Below, in pieces: positions 26,573 to 34,939 of a DNA stretch of 64,000 nt. The position numbers and the translations under genes are program-made. Under the pieces are notes generated by a model. The model had not been told where the DNA came from and made no database searches. It worked only from the letters and a program-made list of their open reading frames with translations. Position 1 is the stretch's first letter. Every line of letters begins with the position of its first letter. The stretch is from NCBI RefSeq assembly GCF_028201475.1, contig NZ_CP116384.1, forward strand, positions 1,116,001 through 1,180,000, read 5' to 3'. This DNA comes from Vibrio sp. SCSIO 43137. GTDB taxonomy: Bacteria; Pseudomonadota; Gammaproteobacteria; Enterobacterales; Vibrionaceae.

Positions 26573-27657
26573 CAGATCCCACCTTCACGTGTCCAGGCTC
26601 TTACAACCTGACCTTCATGCAGATCTTTCGCACCTGCGATGACGACCATATCTCCCGAATTCAGGCCGCTAATAACAGCGCCAAACTGATCCAGTTCTAA
26701 CTCTGTTTCAACCACCGAGTTGGTTTCCTTAACAAAACGCCACACTTTACCCTTGTTGCCCTGCTTAGAAATCCATGCATCTTCAGGAAGCATCAGCCCT
26801 GTCTGCGCCTTCTCGTTACGGATCAGCACCTGACCTGTCATTCCGGTAAGAATATTCAGGCTGTCAGGACGCAAAATAGAAACTGTCGCAGAGTAGCTAT
26901 TAGTGTCAGCATCGGGCTGGGTTGACATTTCTTTAAACCGTGCCGGAATCGCAATACTGTTGTGAACATCAAATACTACGGCGTACTCTTTTTCAGGAAG
27001 CGTAATTACACCCACCTCTTTTACATAAGGGACCGGTAGTGAAATATCGATATCAAGCTGATCATTATTGATGATGTTCAGAATTTGCTGTTTAGCACCA
27101 ACATACTGGTGTGTTTTAACAAAACTAAGGGAAACAATACCGCTATAAGGGGCCGTGATTTTGGTATAGCCTAAATCTGTTATTGCCTGCTGAAGTGTTG
27201 CATCGGCTGTTTTAAAGGCCGTTTCTGACTGATCAAAAGTATCCGCACTAATCAACTTTTTACTAAACAGTTGCTTATTACGTTCAAAACGTGTCTCAGC
27301 CAAATCATATTGTGCCTGTGCGGCGTCTACTGCCAGTTGGTAATCATTTGGATCCAGCTCCGCCAGTAACTGACCTTTTTCTACCTTTTCACCTTCACGG
27401 ATATCAAATGTCTTTATCACACCCGGAACCTGAAACGAGAGCTGCGATCGCTCCCCTGCATCTACTTCTGCCAGAAACGAATCGAACTGAGACGCTCGCA
27501 AATCCGGCACTTGCAATAACTTCACCGGCTTAACAACCTCTTCCTGCACCTCTGATTTAGCAGGAAAACATCCGGCTAAAAACAGGCCGCTTGCTGCCAG
27601 CAAAGCCACTTTATAAACAGTAACAAAGGCTCTATCTTTCACCTTGTCCTCTCCCAT
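26572..27657 (-). CDS. RND periplasmic adaptor lipoprotein (first)
   Basis: A 361-residue membrane fusion protein with a lipobox (SGLFLAGC). Lipoyl motifs (IREGEKVEKGQLLAELDPND and KITAPYSGIVSL) flank a helical hairpin (QYDLAETRFERNKQLFSKKL). It differs clearly from the second adaptor, so the pump may work with a heteromeric adaptor ring. It is the first gene of the operon and faces a TetR gene. Confidence 0.92.
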   Translation of the reverse strand: MGEDKVKDRAFVTVYKVALLAASGLFLAGCFPAKSEVQEEVVKPVKLLQVPDLRASQFDSFLAEVDAGERSQLSFQVPGVIKTFDIREGEKVEKGQLLAELDPNDYQLAVDAAQAQYDLAETRFERNKQLFSKKLISADTFDQSETAFKTADATLQQAITDLGYTKITAPYSGIVSLSFVKTHQYVGAKQQILNIINNDQLDIDISLPVPYVKEVGVITLPEKEYAVVFDVHNSIAIPARFKEMSTQPDADTNSYSATVSILRPDSLNILTGMTGQVLIRNEKAQTGLMLPEDAWISKQGNKGKVWRFVKETNSVVETELELDQFGAVISGLNSGDMVVIAGAKDLHEGQVVRAWTREGGI

Positions 27658-27669
27658 TAGTCAAAAAAA

Positions 27670-27688
27670 GTGTAACTTTTTATTACAC
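27670..27688. promoter_or_regulatory. Candidate TetR operator
   Basis: GTGTAA - 7 bp - TTACAC lies 13 bp before the first adaptor start and inside the divergent TetR/RND intergenic region. The size fits a TetR dimer site; the identification is by position and symmetry only. Confidence 0.4.
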
Positions 27689-27811
27689 ACACGTGCAGTA
27701 TATGTTTAATTAGGATAATATCAATACTTATTTTCCATGCGGACAATAAAATTAAATGACGAAACAATGAAAATTTGGTAAAACGTGTTGGTCGTAAATG
27801 AGAAGTACAAA

Positions 27812-28543
27812 ATGGCTGAAAGAAAGCAAGGGCGACGCAGCGCTCAAACTGCGGAAGAGACAAAAATGCACATACTGTGCGTAGCCGGCAGCATGTTCTG
27901 TAAATATGGCTTCGAAAAAGTCTCATTAAGAAACATTAGTGAATCTGCCGGTGTATCACATAGCCTGATCCGCCACCACTTCGGCAGCAAAGAGCAGATC
28001 TGGTATGCCATCAGTGATGCACTACACGATTATATGAAAGAGTATATAGCACAGCTGATTAGCGAGTTCCCTCAGAGCAAACCTGCTAATGTTCTGTTAT
28101 ATACTTTCGCTGTCAGGCTGTTGGCTCATGCCCTTAAAGTTCCTTACCCTATCCAGTTTGCGGCCGATGCGGTCAGACAGGAAGGTGAGTTTTTTGATTA
28201 CTTTATTGATCAGCAGGGTAAATTTGAAGACATTATGTTCGCCCTGACCGACAGGCACAATGAAGAGCACCCTGACAACCCCATCAGTATGTATGAAGTA
28301 AAGTGGCAGTTGATAATGAATGCTCACGGCGCTACCAGCCTGAAGCCACTGCTTGGAGAGATCTGGAAAGAGCAGACCAACGATCCGGATCAGGCTTTAT
28401 ATAACCACTGGAATCTGTTTAATAAGCAGATGGTTCGCTATCTGGAAGTCCCTCAGGACGAGGTTTTACAGCCAGATAGTCTTGATGACTTGCTATTACC
28501 GCTCTGCTGTAAATTTGAAGAGCACGTCTGCCAGGACGTATAA
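27812..28543 (+). CDS. TetR-family transcriptional regulator
   Basis: A 243-residue regulator. The N-terminal helix-turn-helix reads FEKVSLRNISESAGVSHSLIRHHFGSKEQIW, followed by a helical ligand-binding domain. The start at 27812 is favoured by GAGAAG upstream; a GTG at 27785 is the alternative. Divergent position to the RND operon makes it the likely repressor of that pump, responding to a pump substrate. Confidence 0.88.
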   Translation: MAERKQGRRSAQTAEETKMHILCVAGSMFCKYGFEKVSLRNISESAGVSHSLIRHHFGSKEQIWYAISDALHDYMKEYIAQLISEFPQSKPANVLLYTFAVRLLAHALKVPYPIQFAADAVRQEGEFFDYFIDQQGKFEDIMFALTDRHNEEHPDNPISMYEVKWQLIMNAHGATSLKPLLGEIWKEQTNDPDQALYNHWNLFNKQMVRYLEVPQDEVLQPDSLDDLLLPLCCKFEEHVCQDV

Positions 28544-28551
28544 CAAATAAC

Positions 28552-28572
28552 CCCGCCTCATAAAGAGGCGGG
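28552..28572 (-). terminator. Hairpin between convergent TetR and helicase genes
   Basis: CCCGCCTC / GAGGCGGG with a 5-base loop. On the minus strand the stem is followed by a T-rich stretch. It may end both transcripts. Confidence 0.65.
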
Positions 28573-28579
28573 AAATCCA

Positions 28580-29854
28580 TCAGCGCTTTTTACCTCTGTG
28601 CTGATGAATCTTTAATTTTGCCTTCATCTTCCTTTTTTCAGAAGAACGACTGCGCCTTTTTGTTGGTCGGTCATTGTCTGTCTCTTCAATCAGGCTAGGT
28701 TCAAAGCCTTGTAACCACTCTTGCGGTAGCTTTTTATCCAAAAGGTTTTCAATTGCCGTGAGCAAATACTCTTCGTCACGACACATTAATGAAATGGCTA
28801 TGCCCTCTTTACCGGCACGGCCTGTGCGGCCAATACGGTGAATATAATCTTCTGCTTTATAAGGCATATCGAAGTTTACCACCGCTTCGAGTTCCTGAAT
28901 GTCTATACCCCGGGCAGCAACATCCGTTGCAATCAGGGCACGGACAGCACCGGATTTAAAGTCATCCAGCGCTTTCTGTCTGGCTCCCTGGCTTTTATCG
29001 CCATTGATCGAAGCGGCTTTAATACCGTCCAGTTTCAGTTCTTTAACCAGAGCATCCGAGCCTTGCTTGGTTTTAGTAAATACCAAAGCCTGCTGCCAGT
29101 TACGCGACCCAATCAGATAAGCGAGCAGTTCTGATTTGCGTTTTTTATCCACCGGATACACCATCTGGGTAACGGAATCTACTGTGCTGTTTTGCGGCGT
29201 AACTTGTACTTCGACAGGCTGCTGCAGAATCCGGTAGGCCAGTTTTTTAATCCGGTTATCAAATGTGGCTGAAAACAGCAAGGTTTGCCGCTGCTGCGGC
29301 AGTTTCTTGATGATTCGCTGAATATCCGGCAAAAAGCCCATATCTAACATACGGTCTGCTTCATCCAGAACTAAAGACGATGTAGTTCGCAAATCGATGG
29401 TTTTGGTATAAGCATGGTCAAGCAAGCGCCCCGGCGTGGCCACCAGAATATCAGCGCCGTTTTTCAGATTATCGCGCTGGACATTAATGCTGGTTCCGCC
29501 GTAAGCAACAACAATATTAATATTCGTGTCGGCGGCATACTCCTTCAGGCTGGTAAACACTTGTTGAGCCAGCTCGCGGGTAGGAACCAAAACCAGTGAG
29601 CGAACGCTTTTGTCTCTTTCACCACCTTCATAGCCGGTTTCAAGCAACTGCTGAATAAGAGGTAAACCAAATGCTGCGGTTTTTCCTGTTCCGGTCTGTG
29701 CACCCGCCAGAACATCTTTACCTTCCAGCACATAAGGAATGGCTTGTTGCTGAATTGGTGTAGGCTGTTTAAAACCAAGCTCTGTCAGCCGGGAAGTAAC
29801 AACATCAGACAGTGGGAGATCGGAGAAAGAGATATCTTTAAGCTCTTTAAGCAT
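28580..29854 (-). CDS. rhlE: DEAD-box RNA helicase, RhlE-like
   Basis: A 424-residue ATP-dependent RNA helicase. Motifs in order: Q motif (FKQPTPIQQQAIP), I (AQTGTGKT), Ia (PTRELAQQ), Ib (TPGRLLD), II (DEAD), III (SAT), V (ATDVAARGIDI) and VI (HRIGRTGR), then a short basic tail (RRSRSSEKRKMKAKLK). The ATG at 29854 has AGGTG upstream and is preferred to a GTG at 29878; the region repeats CAGGTGACTGC twice. Closest by eye to RhlE among the E. coli DEAD-box proteins. Confidence 0.9.
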   Translation of the reverse strand: MLKELKDISFSDLPLSDVVTSRLTELGFKQPTPIQQQAIPYVLEGKDVLAGAQTGTGKTAAFGLPLIQQLLETGYEGGERDKSVRSLVLVPTRELAQQVFTSLKEYAADTNINIVVAYGGTSINVQRDNLKNGADILVATPGRLLDHAYTKTIDLRTTSSLVLDEADRMLDMGFLPDIQRIIKKLPQQRQTLLFSATFDNRIKKLAYRILQQPVEVQVTPQNSTVDSVTQMVYPVDKKRKSELLAYLIGSRNWQQALVFTKTKQGSDALVKELKLDGIKAASINGDKSQGARQKALDDFKSGAVRALIATDVAARGIDIQELEAVVNFDMPYKAEDYIHRIGRTGRAGKEGIAISLMCRDEEYLLTAIENLLDKKLPQEWLQGFEPSLIEETDNDRPTKRRSRSSEKRKMKAKLKIHQHRGKKR

Positions 29855-29902
29855 TGCAGTCACCTGAGTAGCAGTCACCTGAAAAATCGGGCGGCGATTG
29901 TA

Positions 29903-30487
29903 TCAGAAGTTAACCGCTTGCTTAAGCAGATCAGGGTATAAATCAGTAAACAGCTCATTTAGCTGAGAGTAATGACTCTCCAGCGTGCCATAACATTCGG
30001 CAACGGAAGTCATTCTGGCTGAACGCTGGGAAATACGCCTTAGTGCAAAACGGATGTTATCCATTTCTGTGTATGACAGCAGCCATTGATCCTGCCACAT
30101 AGACTCAGTGACTCTAAGATAACGTTCAGGAAGGTTCTCTATCGTGTAATCGCACTGCTGCTGCATGCGGCGACAAAACTGCTGTAGTGATTCACCGGCA
30201 GGTTGTAAATGGTAGCTCTGCCAGTTGCTTGCCAGGCAGTGATCCCAGAATACGTCCAGTGCGATGGGGGCAAAACGTCTTAGCGGAGGCGGGAAACAGT
30301 GTTTCGCCTGTTTCATTAATGGGTGTTGATCAGTGTAACTATCAACAAAGCGGTGCAGTTTTATTCCCTGCACAATTTGAGCAGGAAATTTCCCTGTCGG
30401 ATCACCTTTGATAAAATCGCCTAATAAATTACCGGCAATATCACTGCTGCAATAATCGGCAATATGTATGTGGGCTAAATAGTTCAT
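29903..30487 (-). CDS. acpH: Acyl carrier protein phosphodiesterase
   Basis: A 194-residue enzyme that removes the 4'-phosphopantetheine arm from holo-ACP. It opens with the AcpH/DUF479 signature MNYLAHIHIA and GNLLGDFIKGD, with the metal-site residues in KLHRFVDSYTDQHP and later DVFWDHCLA. AAAGG precedes the ATG. It is probably a single gene or co-transcribed with the helicase 48 bp downstream. Confidence 0.92.
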   Translation of the reverse strand: MNYLAHIHIADYCSSDIAGNLLGDFIKGDPTGKFPAQIVQGIKLHRFVDSYTDQHPLMKQAKHCFPPPLRRFAPIALDVFWDHCLASNWQSYHLQPAGESLQQFCRRMQQQCDYTIENLPERYLRVTESMWQDQWLLSYTEMDNIRFALRRISQRSARMTSVAECYGTLESHYSQLNELFTDLYPDLLKQAVNF

Positions 30488-30649
30488 TAACCTTTATGCA
30501 CTTGATTACTTATATTCAAAGACAACAAAATTAATGACATTTAATAGTCCTACAAAAAACAGGGTTAATTGCAAAAACTAAAACCACTAATGGGTTTTAA
30601 TTAATATTTATTAGCTAAACCAGCCAAAAAGATAAATATTGATCAAGGC

Positions 30650-30772
30650 TTAGTTTGCACAAGTCGACTCTGCAGCTTGCTCAGCTTCTGCCTGATAGTC
30701 AGTTAATTCAAAGCCGATTTCCAGAGCATCAAGGAGCTCAAGACCCTCACTGTTCATACTGCTCTCGTTCAT
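30650..30772 (-). CDS. 40-residue acidic peptide ORF, unknown
   Basis: A small frame that begins MNESSMNSEGLELLDALEIG and ends AEQAAESTCAN. AAAGGAATCGTTA precedes the ATG, a good ribosome binding site. The product is strongly acidic with one Cys near the C-terminus, and the sequence after ELTDYQ is rich in Ala and Glu. It lies alone in a 588 bp gap between acpH and the chemoreceptor gene. No family is recognised; a RiPP-like precursor or a regulatory small protein are guesses only. Confidence 0.45.
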   Translation of the reverse strand: MNESSMNSEGLELLDALEIGFELTDYQAEAEQAAESTCAN

Positions 30773-31075
30773 TAACGATTCCTTTGTCTGTTTTCTATCC
30801 ATATCAGTAGACTTGTTTTATATGACATTTGTTTAAAAATCAATATACCTTTTTCTTATTAGATATACGTTTTTCTGATATATTTCAACGGTATTCCGAG
30901 GTCTCCCCTCAAATAGAACAAAAGCACTAATAACCGATCATATTGAGAAATCGTTTGCCATCTCATCTTTACATTAAAATCGATCATTTATTTCAAAATT
31001 TTCCAACTCTTTCGCACGTTTCTCATCTAAAATAGATAGTGCGTCTGTTACAAACATGAAAACGTTGGAGCCTTC
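30773..31075. other. AT-rich intergenic region
   Basis: About 300 bp upstream of the chemoreceptor gene. It is AT-rich and likely holds both flanking promoters; no definite sigma-28 box, operator or RNA was found. Confidence 0.4.
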
Positions 31076-32518
31076 ATGAAAGAAACTAACTTTAGACCGA
31101 TTGACCGTCTTTTTATTAAGATGTCCGTCAATGATAAATTCTGGGTGTTATTTGCCCTATTTTTACTAGCCCTGACAACAACTGCTTTAGGTCGTTACAA
31201 CGACGCGATTGCAAGTATTGAATCAAAATCAGTTGTTACCGCTGAAGCTAAGCTTCAGGGTTATGTACAAAGCGCCCGTCAATTTGATGCCGTTGATAAG
31301 TTAAGCAATCTTGGTGTAACAGTTTCAGGTTCTGCAGGCAAAACCAGCAGAACAGAGCAAAGTGTCACTGCTGTAGCCAGCATTGGCGGCGGACAGTACG
31401 CCTCTCTTACTGAGAATGTTGCTTCCGCTGAAAAAGCAGCGAAAAGTGATGCACTAACTTCCTTTTTCCTTACTTATTTATGGACAATTCCGTTCGCTAT
31501 TTTCTGCTACTGGCTGACCACCTTCCTTGGTGGTGCGCTTTGGGTACTGTGGCAAACCACACTGAAAATTGCAGACGGAGACCTGACTTCACGTCTGGGC
31601 TTCCACTCGGGTCGTGATGAGTTCGGTACCATTGGTTGTGCCCTTGATAATGCTATGGACACACTGACTAAGCTTGTTGTTACTGTTAAAGACAGCTCAA
31701 CAACACTGGAAGGTACTGCCGGTACCTTTGAGCAGGAAGCAAAACAGAGTGAACAGCAGATCAACTATCAGCACACCTCTCTGGATTCTGTTGCTACCGC
31801 AATGGAAGAGATGACTGCATCCGCTCAGGAAGTGTCGAATGTTGCTAAGCAGGCTGCCGAGCACTCTGAAAATGATGCTAAGTATGTTGAAGCGAGTCAG
31901 CGCCGTGTAAACAACGTGATCAGCGAAATTGATCAACTTTCAACTTATATCTCTGAAGCATCGGATTCTGTAGATACCCTTACTGAGAACACCACTCAGA
32001 TTAACGAGGTTATCACTACAATCAACGCTATCTCTGAGCAGACTAACCTGCTGGCACTAAACGCAGCGATTGAAGCGGCACGTGCCGGAGAGCAAGGTCG
32101 CGGATTTGCGGTAGTCGCTGATGAAGTCCGTACACTTGCAAGCCGTACTCAGGATGCAACGGTAGAGATTCAGGCCATGATTGAGAAACTGCAGAACGAA
32201 ACCAAAGTGATTGCAGCGAAAACTCAGGATACCGTTAAACAAGCTCAGACCAGCAGTGACCTTGTGTCTGAAATTGGTGAAGATGTGCAGTCTATTGCCG
32301 AATCAGCCCGTGCTGTTATGGATATGAGTATTCAGATCTCCACTTCTGCAGATGAACAGAGTGCTGTAGCGAATGATATCGCAACCGAACTAAGTGACAT
32401 CCGCAACCAATCTGATGTGATTCGCGGTGTGGCTGAAAGTTCAGCTCAGGGTGTGGCAGAACTGACCAGTGCCTCAAGAAACCTGAATGTGGTTTTGAAA
32501 GATTACCGTACGGCTTAA
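31076..32518 (+). CDS. Methyl-accepting chemotaxis protein
   Basis: A 480-residue chemoreceptor. Membrane segments lie at about residues 22-40 and 130-160, enclosing a short (~90 residue) periplasmic region too small for a classic Cache or TarH domain. A HAMP linker follows, then the long cytoplasmic coiled coil with the conserved hairpin tip ([20 protein letters not shown]) and [16 protein letters not shown]. It signals to CheA/CheW. The ligand is unknown. Confidence 0.93.
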   Translation: MKETNFRPIDRLFIKMSVNDKFWVLFALFLLALTTTALGRYNDAIASIESKSVVTAEAKLQGYVQSARQFDAVDKLSNLGVTVSGSAGKTSRTEQSVTAVASIGGGQYASLTENVASAEKAAKSDALTSFFLTYLWTIPFAIFCYWLTTFLGGALWVLWQTTLKIADGDLTSRLGFHSGRDEFGTIGCALDNAMDTLTKLVVTVKDSSTTLEGTAGTFEQEAKQSEQQINYQHTSLDSVATAMEEMTASAQEVSNVAKQAAEHSENDAKYVEASQRRVNNVISEIDQLSTYISEASDSVDTLTENTTQINEVITTINAISEQTNLLALNAAIEAARAGEQGRGFAVVADEVRTLASRTQDATVEIQAMIEKLQNETKVIAAKTQDTVKQAQTSSDLVSEIGEDVQSIAESARAVMDMSIQISTSADEQSAVANDIATELSDIRNQSDVIRGVAESSAQGVAELTSASRNLNVVLKDYRTA

Positions 32519-32544
32519 TTCAGCCGTTTATGGTTCAAATACGA

Positions 32545-32576
32545 AAAGGGCTTATCCAGTGTGATAAGCCCTTTTT
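32545..32576 (+). terminator. Terminator between chemoreceptor and yqhD
   Basis: AAAGGGCTTATC / GATAAGCCCTTT stem, loop CAGTGT, followed by a T run. On the opposite strand the stem is also followed by a short T run, so it may serve both convergent genes. Confidence 0.88.
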
Positions 32577-32603
32577 CTTTATATCCGTTTACCCGCTGAG
32601 GAG

Positions 32604-33755
32604 TTAAGCAACAGCCTGCTCTAAGATTTCGCGGCTCTCTTTCAGAGTAATCGCCTGATGTTCGCCCAGAGCAACCATTCCGTGAGCTTCCAGCTTAGCC
32701 AGTACATCAGTAATGGCTGCCTGCTTATCACCACCATGCTCGGTTAACTCAGTTGCAACGCCTAAGCTATGGTAGAAAGCTTCAATCGCTTCAATGGTAC
32801 GCTCTGCCAGATCAGCTGACGGCTCAAGACCAAATACGTTCTGACCCATCTGCTCAAGCTTAGTACGCTTAGCTTCAATCTGGTTGCGATACAGTGAAGG
32901 CTGAATAATTGCCAGTGAACGACCGTGATCCACACCATACAGGGCAGTCAGCTCGTGACCAATCATATGAGTGGCCCAGTCATGAGCAACGCCGGAACCG
33001 ATCAAGCCATTCAATGCCTGATTGGCCGTCCACATCAGGTTGGCACGCCAGTCATCATCACGCTGTTCAAACTGCTTAGCCAGAACCAGCAGGTTCTTCA
33101 GCAGAGTTTCAGCGTAACCATCTTGTACCATTGAAGTGTTCAGCTTAGTCGTTACATACTGTTCGCAGATATGTACCCACGCATCAACAATACCGTTTTG
33201 CAGCTGGTTTAGCGGCAGTGACTTCATAGTATCCGGATCCATCACAGCAAACTGAGGCTGGACTGCCGGAGACAAGAATGCCAGCTTGGTTTTCGTTGCA
33301 GCCTGAGTGATTACCGCACCGGAATTAGACTCAGAGCCTGTAGCCGGCAGAGTAAGTACCGCAGCCAGAGGCACAGCTTTGGTTACCTGATGCTTGCCGA
33401 TAAGAATGTCCCAGCCGTCACCGTCGTATTTAGCAGCCGCTACAGCATATTTAGAACCATCGATAACAGATCCACCGCCTACAGCCAGTACAAAATCGAT
33501 ACCTTCGCTTTTGATTACCTCAACGGCTTTATCCATAGTTTCCGCCGTCGGGTTTGGCTCAACGCCGGAGAACTCCAGCCAGGAGTGCTCTGAAAGCGCT
33601 TCTTTTACCTGATCATAAACGCCATTCTTTTTAATAGAACCGCCGCCATAAATAACCAGCACTTTCTTATCTGTTGGTATCTGTTGTTTAATCGCTGCTA
33701 TCTGACCCTGACCGAACAGAATGGTAGTTGAGTTACCGTAAACAAATTGCATCAC
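32604..33755 (-). CDS. yqhD: Iron-containing alcohol dehydrogenase / aldehyde reductase YqhD
   Basis: A 383-residue NADPH-dependent aldehyde reductase of the YqhD/BDH group that detoxifies short aldehydes such as methylglyoxal and acrolein. The GGGS nucleotide loop (VGGGSVIDGSKYAVAAA) and the metal-binding region DWATHMIGHELTALYGVDHGRSLAI are intact. It faces an AraC regulator gene as in E. coli yqhC-yqhD, which suggests aldehyde-induced expression. Confidence 0.93.
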   Translation of the reverse strand: MMQFVYGNSTTILFGQGQIAAIKQQIPTDKKVLVIYGGGSIKKNGVYDQVKEALSEHSWLEFSGVEPNPTAETMDKAVEVIKSEGIDFVLAVGGGSVIDGSKYAVAAAKYDGDGWDILIGKHQVTKAVPLAAVLTLPATGSESNSGAVITQAATKTKLAFLSPAVQPQFAVMDPDTMKSLPLNQLQNGIVDAWVHICEQYVTTKLNTSMVQDGYAETLLKNLLVLAKQFEQRDDDWRANLMWTANQALNGLIGSGVAHDWATHMIGHELTALYGVDHGRSLAIIQPSLYRNQIEAKRTKLEQMGQNVFGLEPSADLAERTIEAIEAFYHSLGVATELTEHGGDKQAAITDVLAKLEAHGMVALGEHQAITLKESREILEQAVA

Positions 33756-33971
33756 ATCTCTCCATTTTATTTTTGGATTCTCAGCATCTATGACTTCGAC
33801 GCTGTTTATATCTATGAGACTTCAGTATGCAGAAGCGCATTTTGAGGTCACCTGATCTTATGAATTGCATAATAGTATCTTTCAAAGAATAGAAACAGCC
33901 ACATTAATGGCAATTCCTTGCCTAAAAATGTCTGATTTGTTAACTTCAGCAAATCAGAATGAGGGAAAAGT

Positions 33972-34865
33972 ATGAGCCAGATAGCCAATTATATGAACGC
34001 CTATGTACAACTTAAACAGTTGCATGATCTTGAGGGCTGGGTGAAAACCAAGGTTTCTGGTGTTGGTTTTTACCGTTCAACCCATTCAGGGGACAGGGTG
34101 CCGCTTATCTATCAGTCAGGTATTATTCTGATGGGACAAGGCTACAAAAATATCTATCTGGGTGAGCATAAAATGCGCTACGGGCCGGGTGATTATGTGG
34201 TACTTGGTGTCCCCCTCCCTCTTGAATGCGAAGCTGAAACAGAAGATGGCAAACCTATATTGGGTATCACCATTGATGTGCCGCCAGCACTGCTTCATTC
34301 GGTTATCAATCATATAGAGAAGCATACTCAGGTTAAAACCGACTCGCCGTCAGAGAACCAGCTCGGGCTGAAATGTGTCTCTCTCACCGACCCATTGCAA
34401 GATGTGTTTCTGCGCCTGATAAAGGTACTGCAAAACGACGCTGAAGCAGAGTTTCTTGGTGAAGGTATTGTGCGGGAAATCGCCTATCGGGTACTGCAGG
34501 GTCCCATGGGGCATGTGCTTTATGAGCGCGCCAATACAGATGGAAATTACGCAAAAGTAGCTAAAGTACTCGACCTGATCCACTCCGATTATGAAACCAC
34601 TCTGACGGTGGAAGATCTGGCCGATAAGGTGCATATGAGTGTTGCCCCTTTCCACCGCGCTTTTAAACAGGTAACCGCCGAATCCCCTTTGCAGTACATC
34701 AAAAAGGTACGGCTGATGAAAGCAAGAGAATTGATTATGGCGGAGGGTCTTAAAGCGGCTGACGCAGCAAGAAAAGTCGGCTATAACAGTGCCTCTCAGT
34801 TTAGCCGTGAGTTTAAGCGTCACTTTAATTATACGCCGAAAGAGAGTCTGGCTAAGGCGTCATAA
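33972..34865 (+). CDS. AraC-family regulator, YqhC-like
   Basis: A 297-residue activator. The N-terminal half is an AraC_N-type cupin domain (residues ~25-160). The C-terminal part has two helix-turn-helix units (LTVEDLADKVHMSVAPFHRAF, 21 residues in full, and AADAARKVGYNSASQFSREF). GAGGGA precedes the ATG. The divergent layout with yqhD fits the YqhC role of aldehyde-responsive activator. Confidence 0.88.
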   Translation: MSQIANYMNAYVQLKQLHDLEGWVKTKVSGVGFYRSTHSGDRVPLIYQSGIILMGQGYKNIYLGEHKMRYGPGDYVVLGVPLPLECEAETEDGKPILGITIDVPPALLHSVINHIEKHTQVKTDSPSENQLGLKCVSLTDPLQDVFLRLIKVLQNDAEAEFLGEGIVREIAYRVLQGPMGHVLYERANTDGNYAKVAKVLDLIHSDYETTLTVEDLADKVHMSVAPFHRAFKQVTAESPLQYIKKVRLMKARELIMAEGLKAADAARKVGYNSASQFSREFKRHFNYTPKESLAKAS

Positions 34866-34939
34866 ATAGTGGCCTTATTGGCACTCAACAAAAGCTTCTG
34901 CTTTAATTTCAATAAAATAATCAGAGATACCCACTGAAA

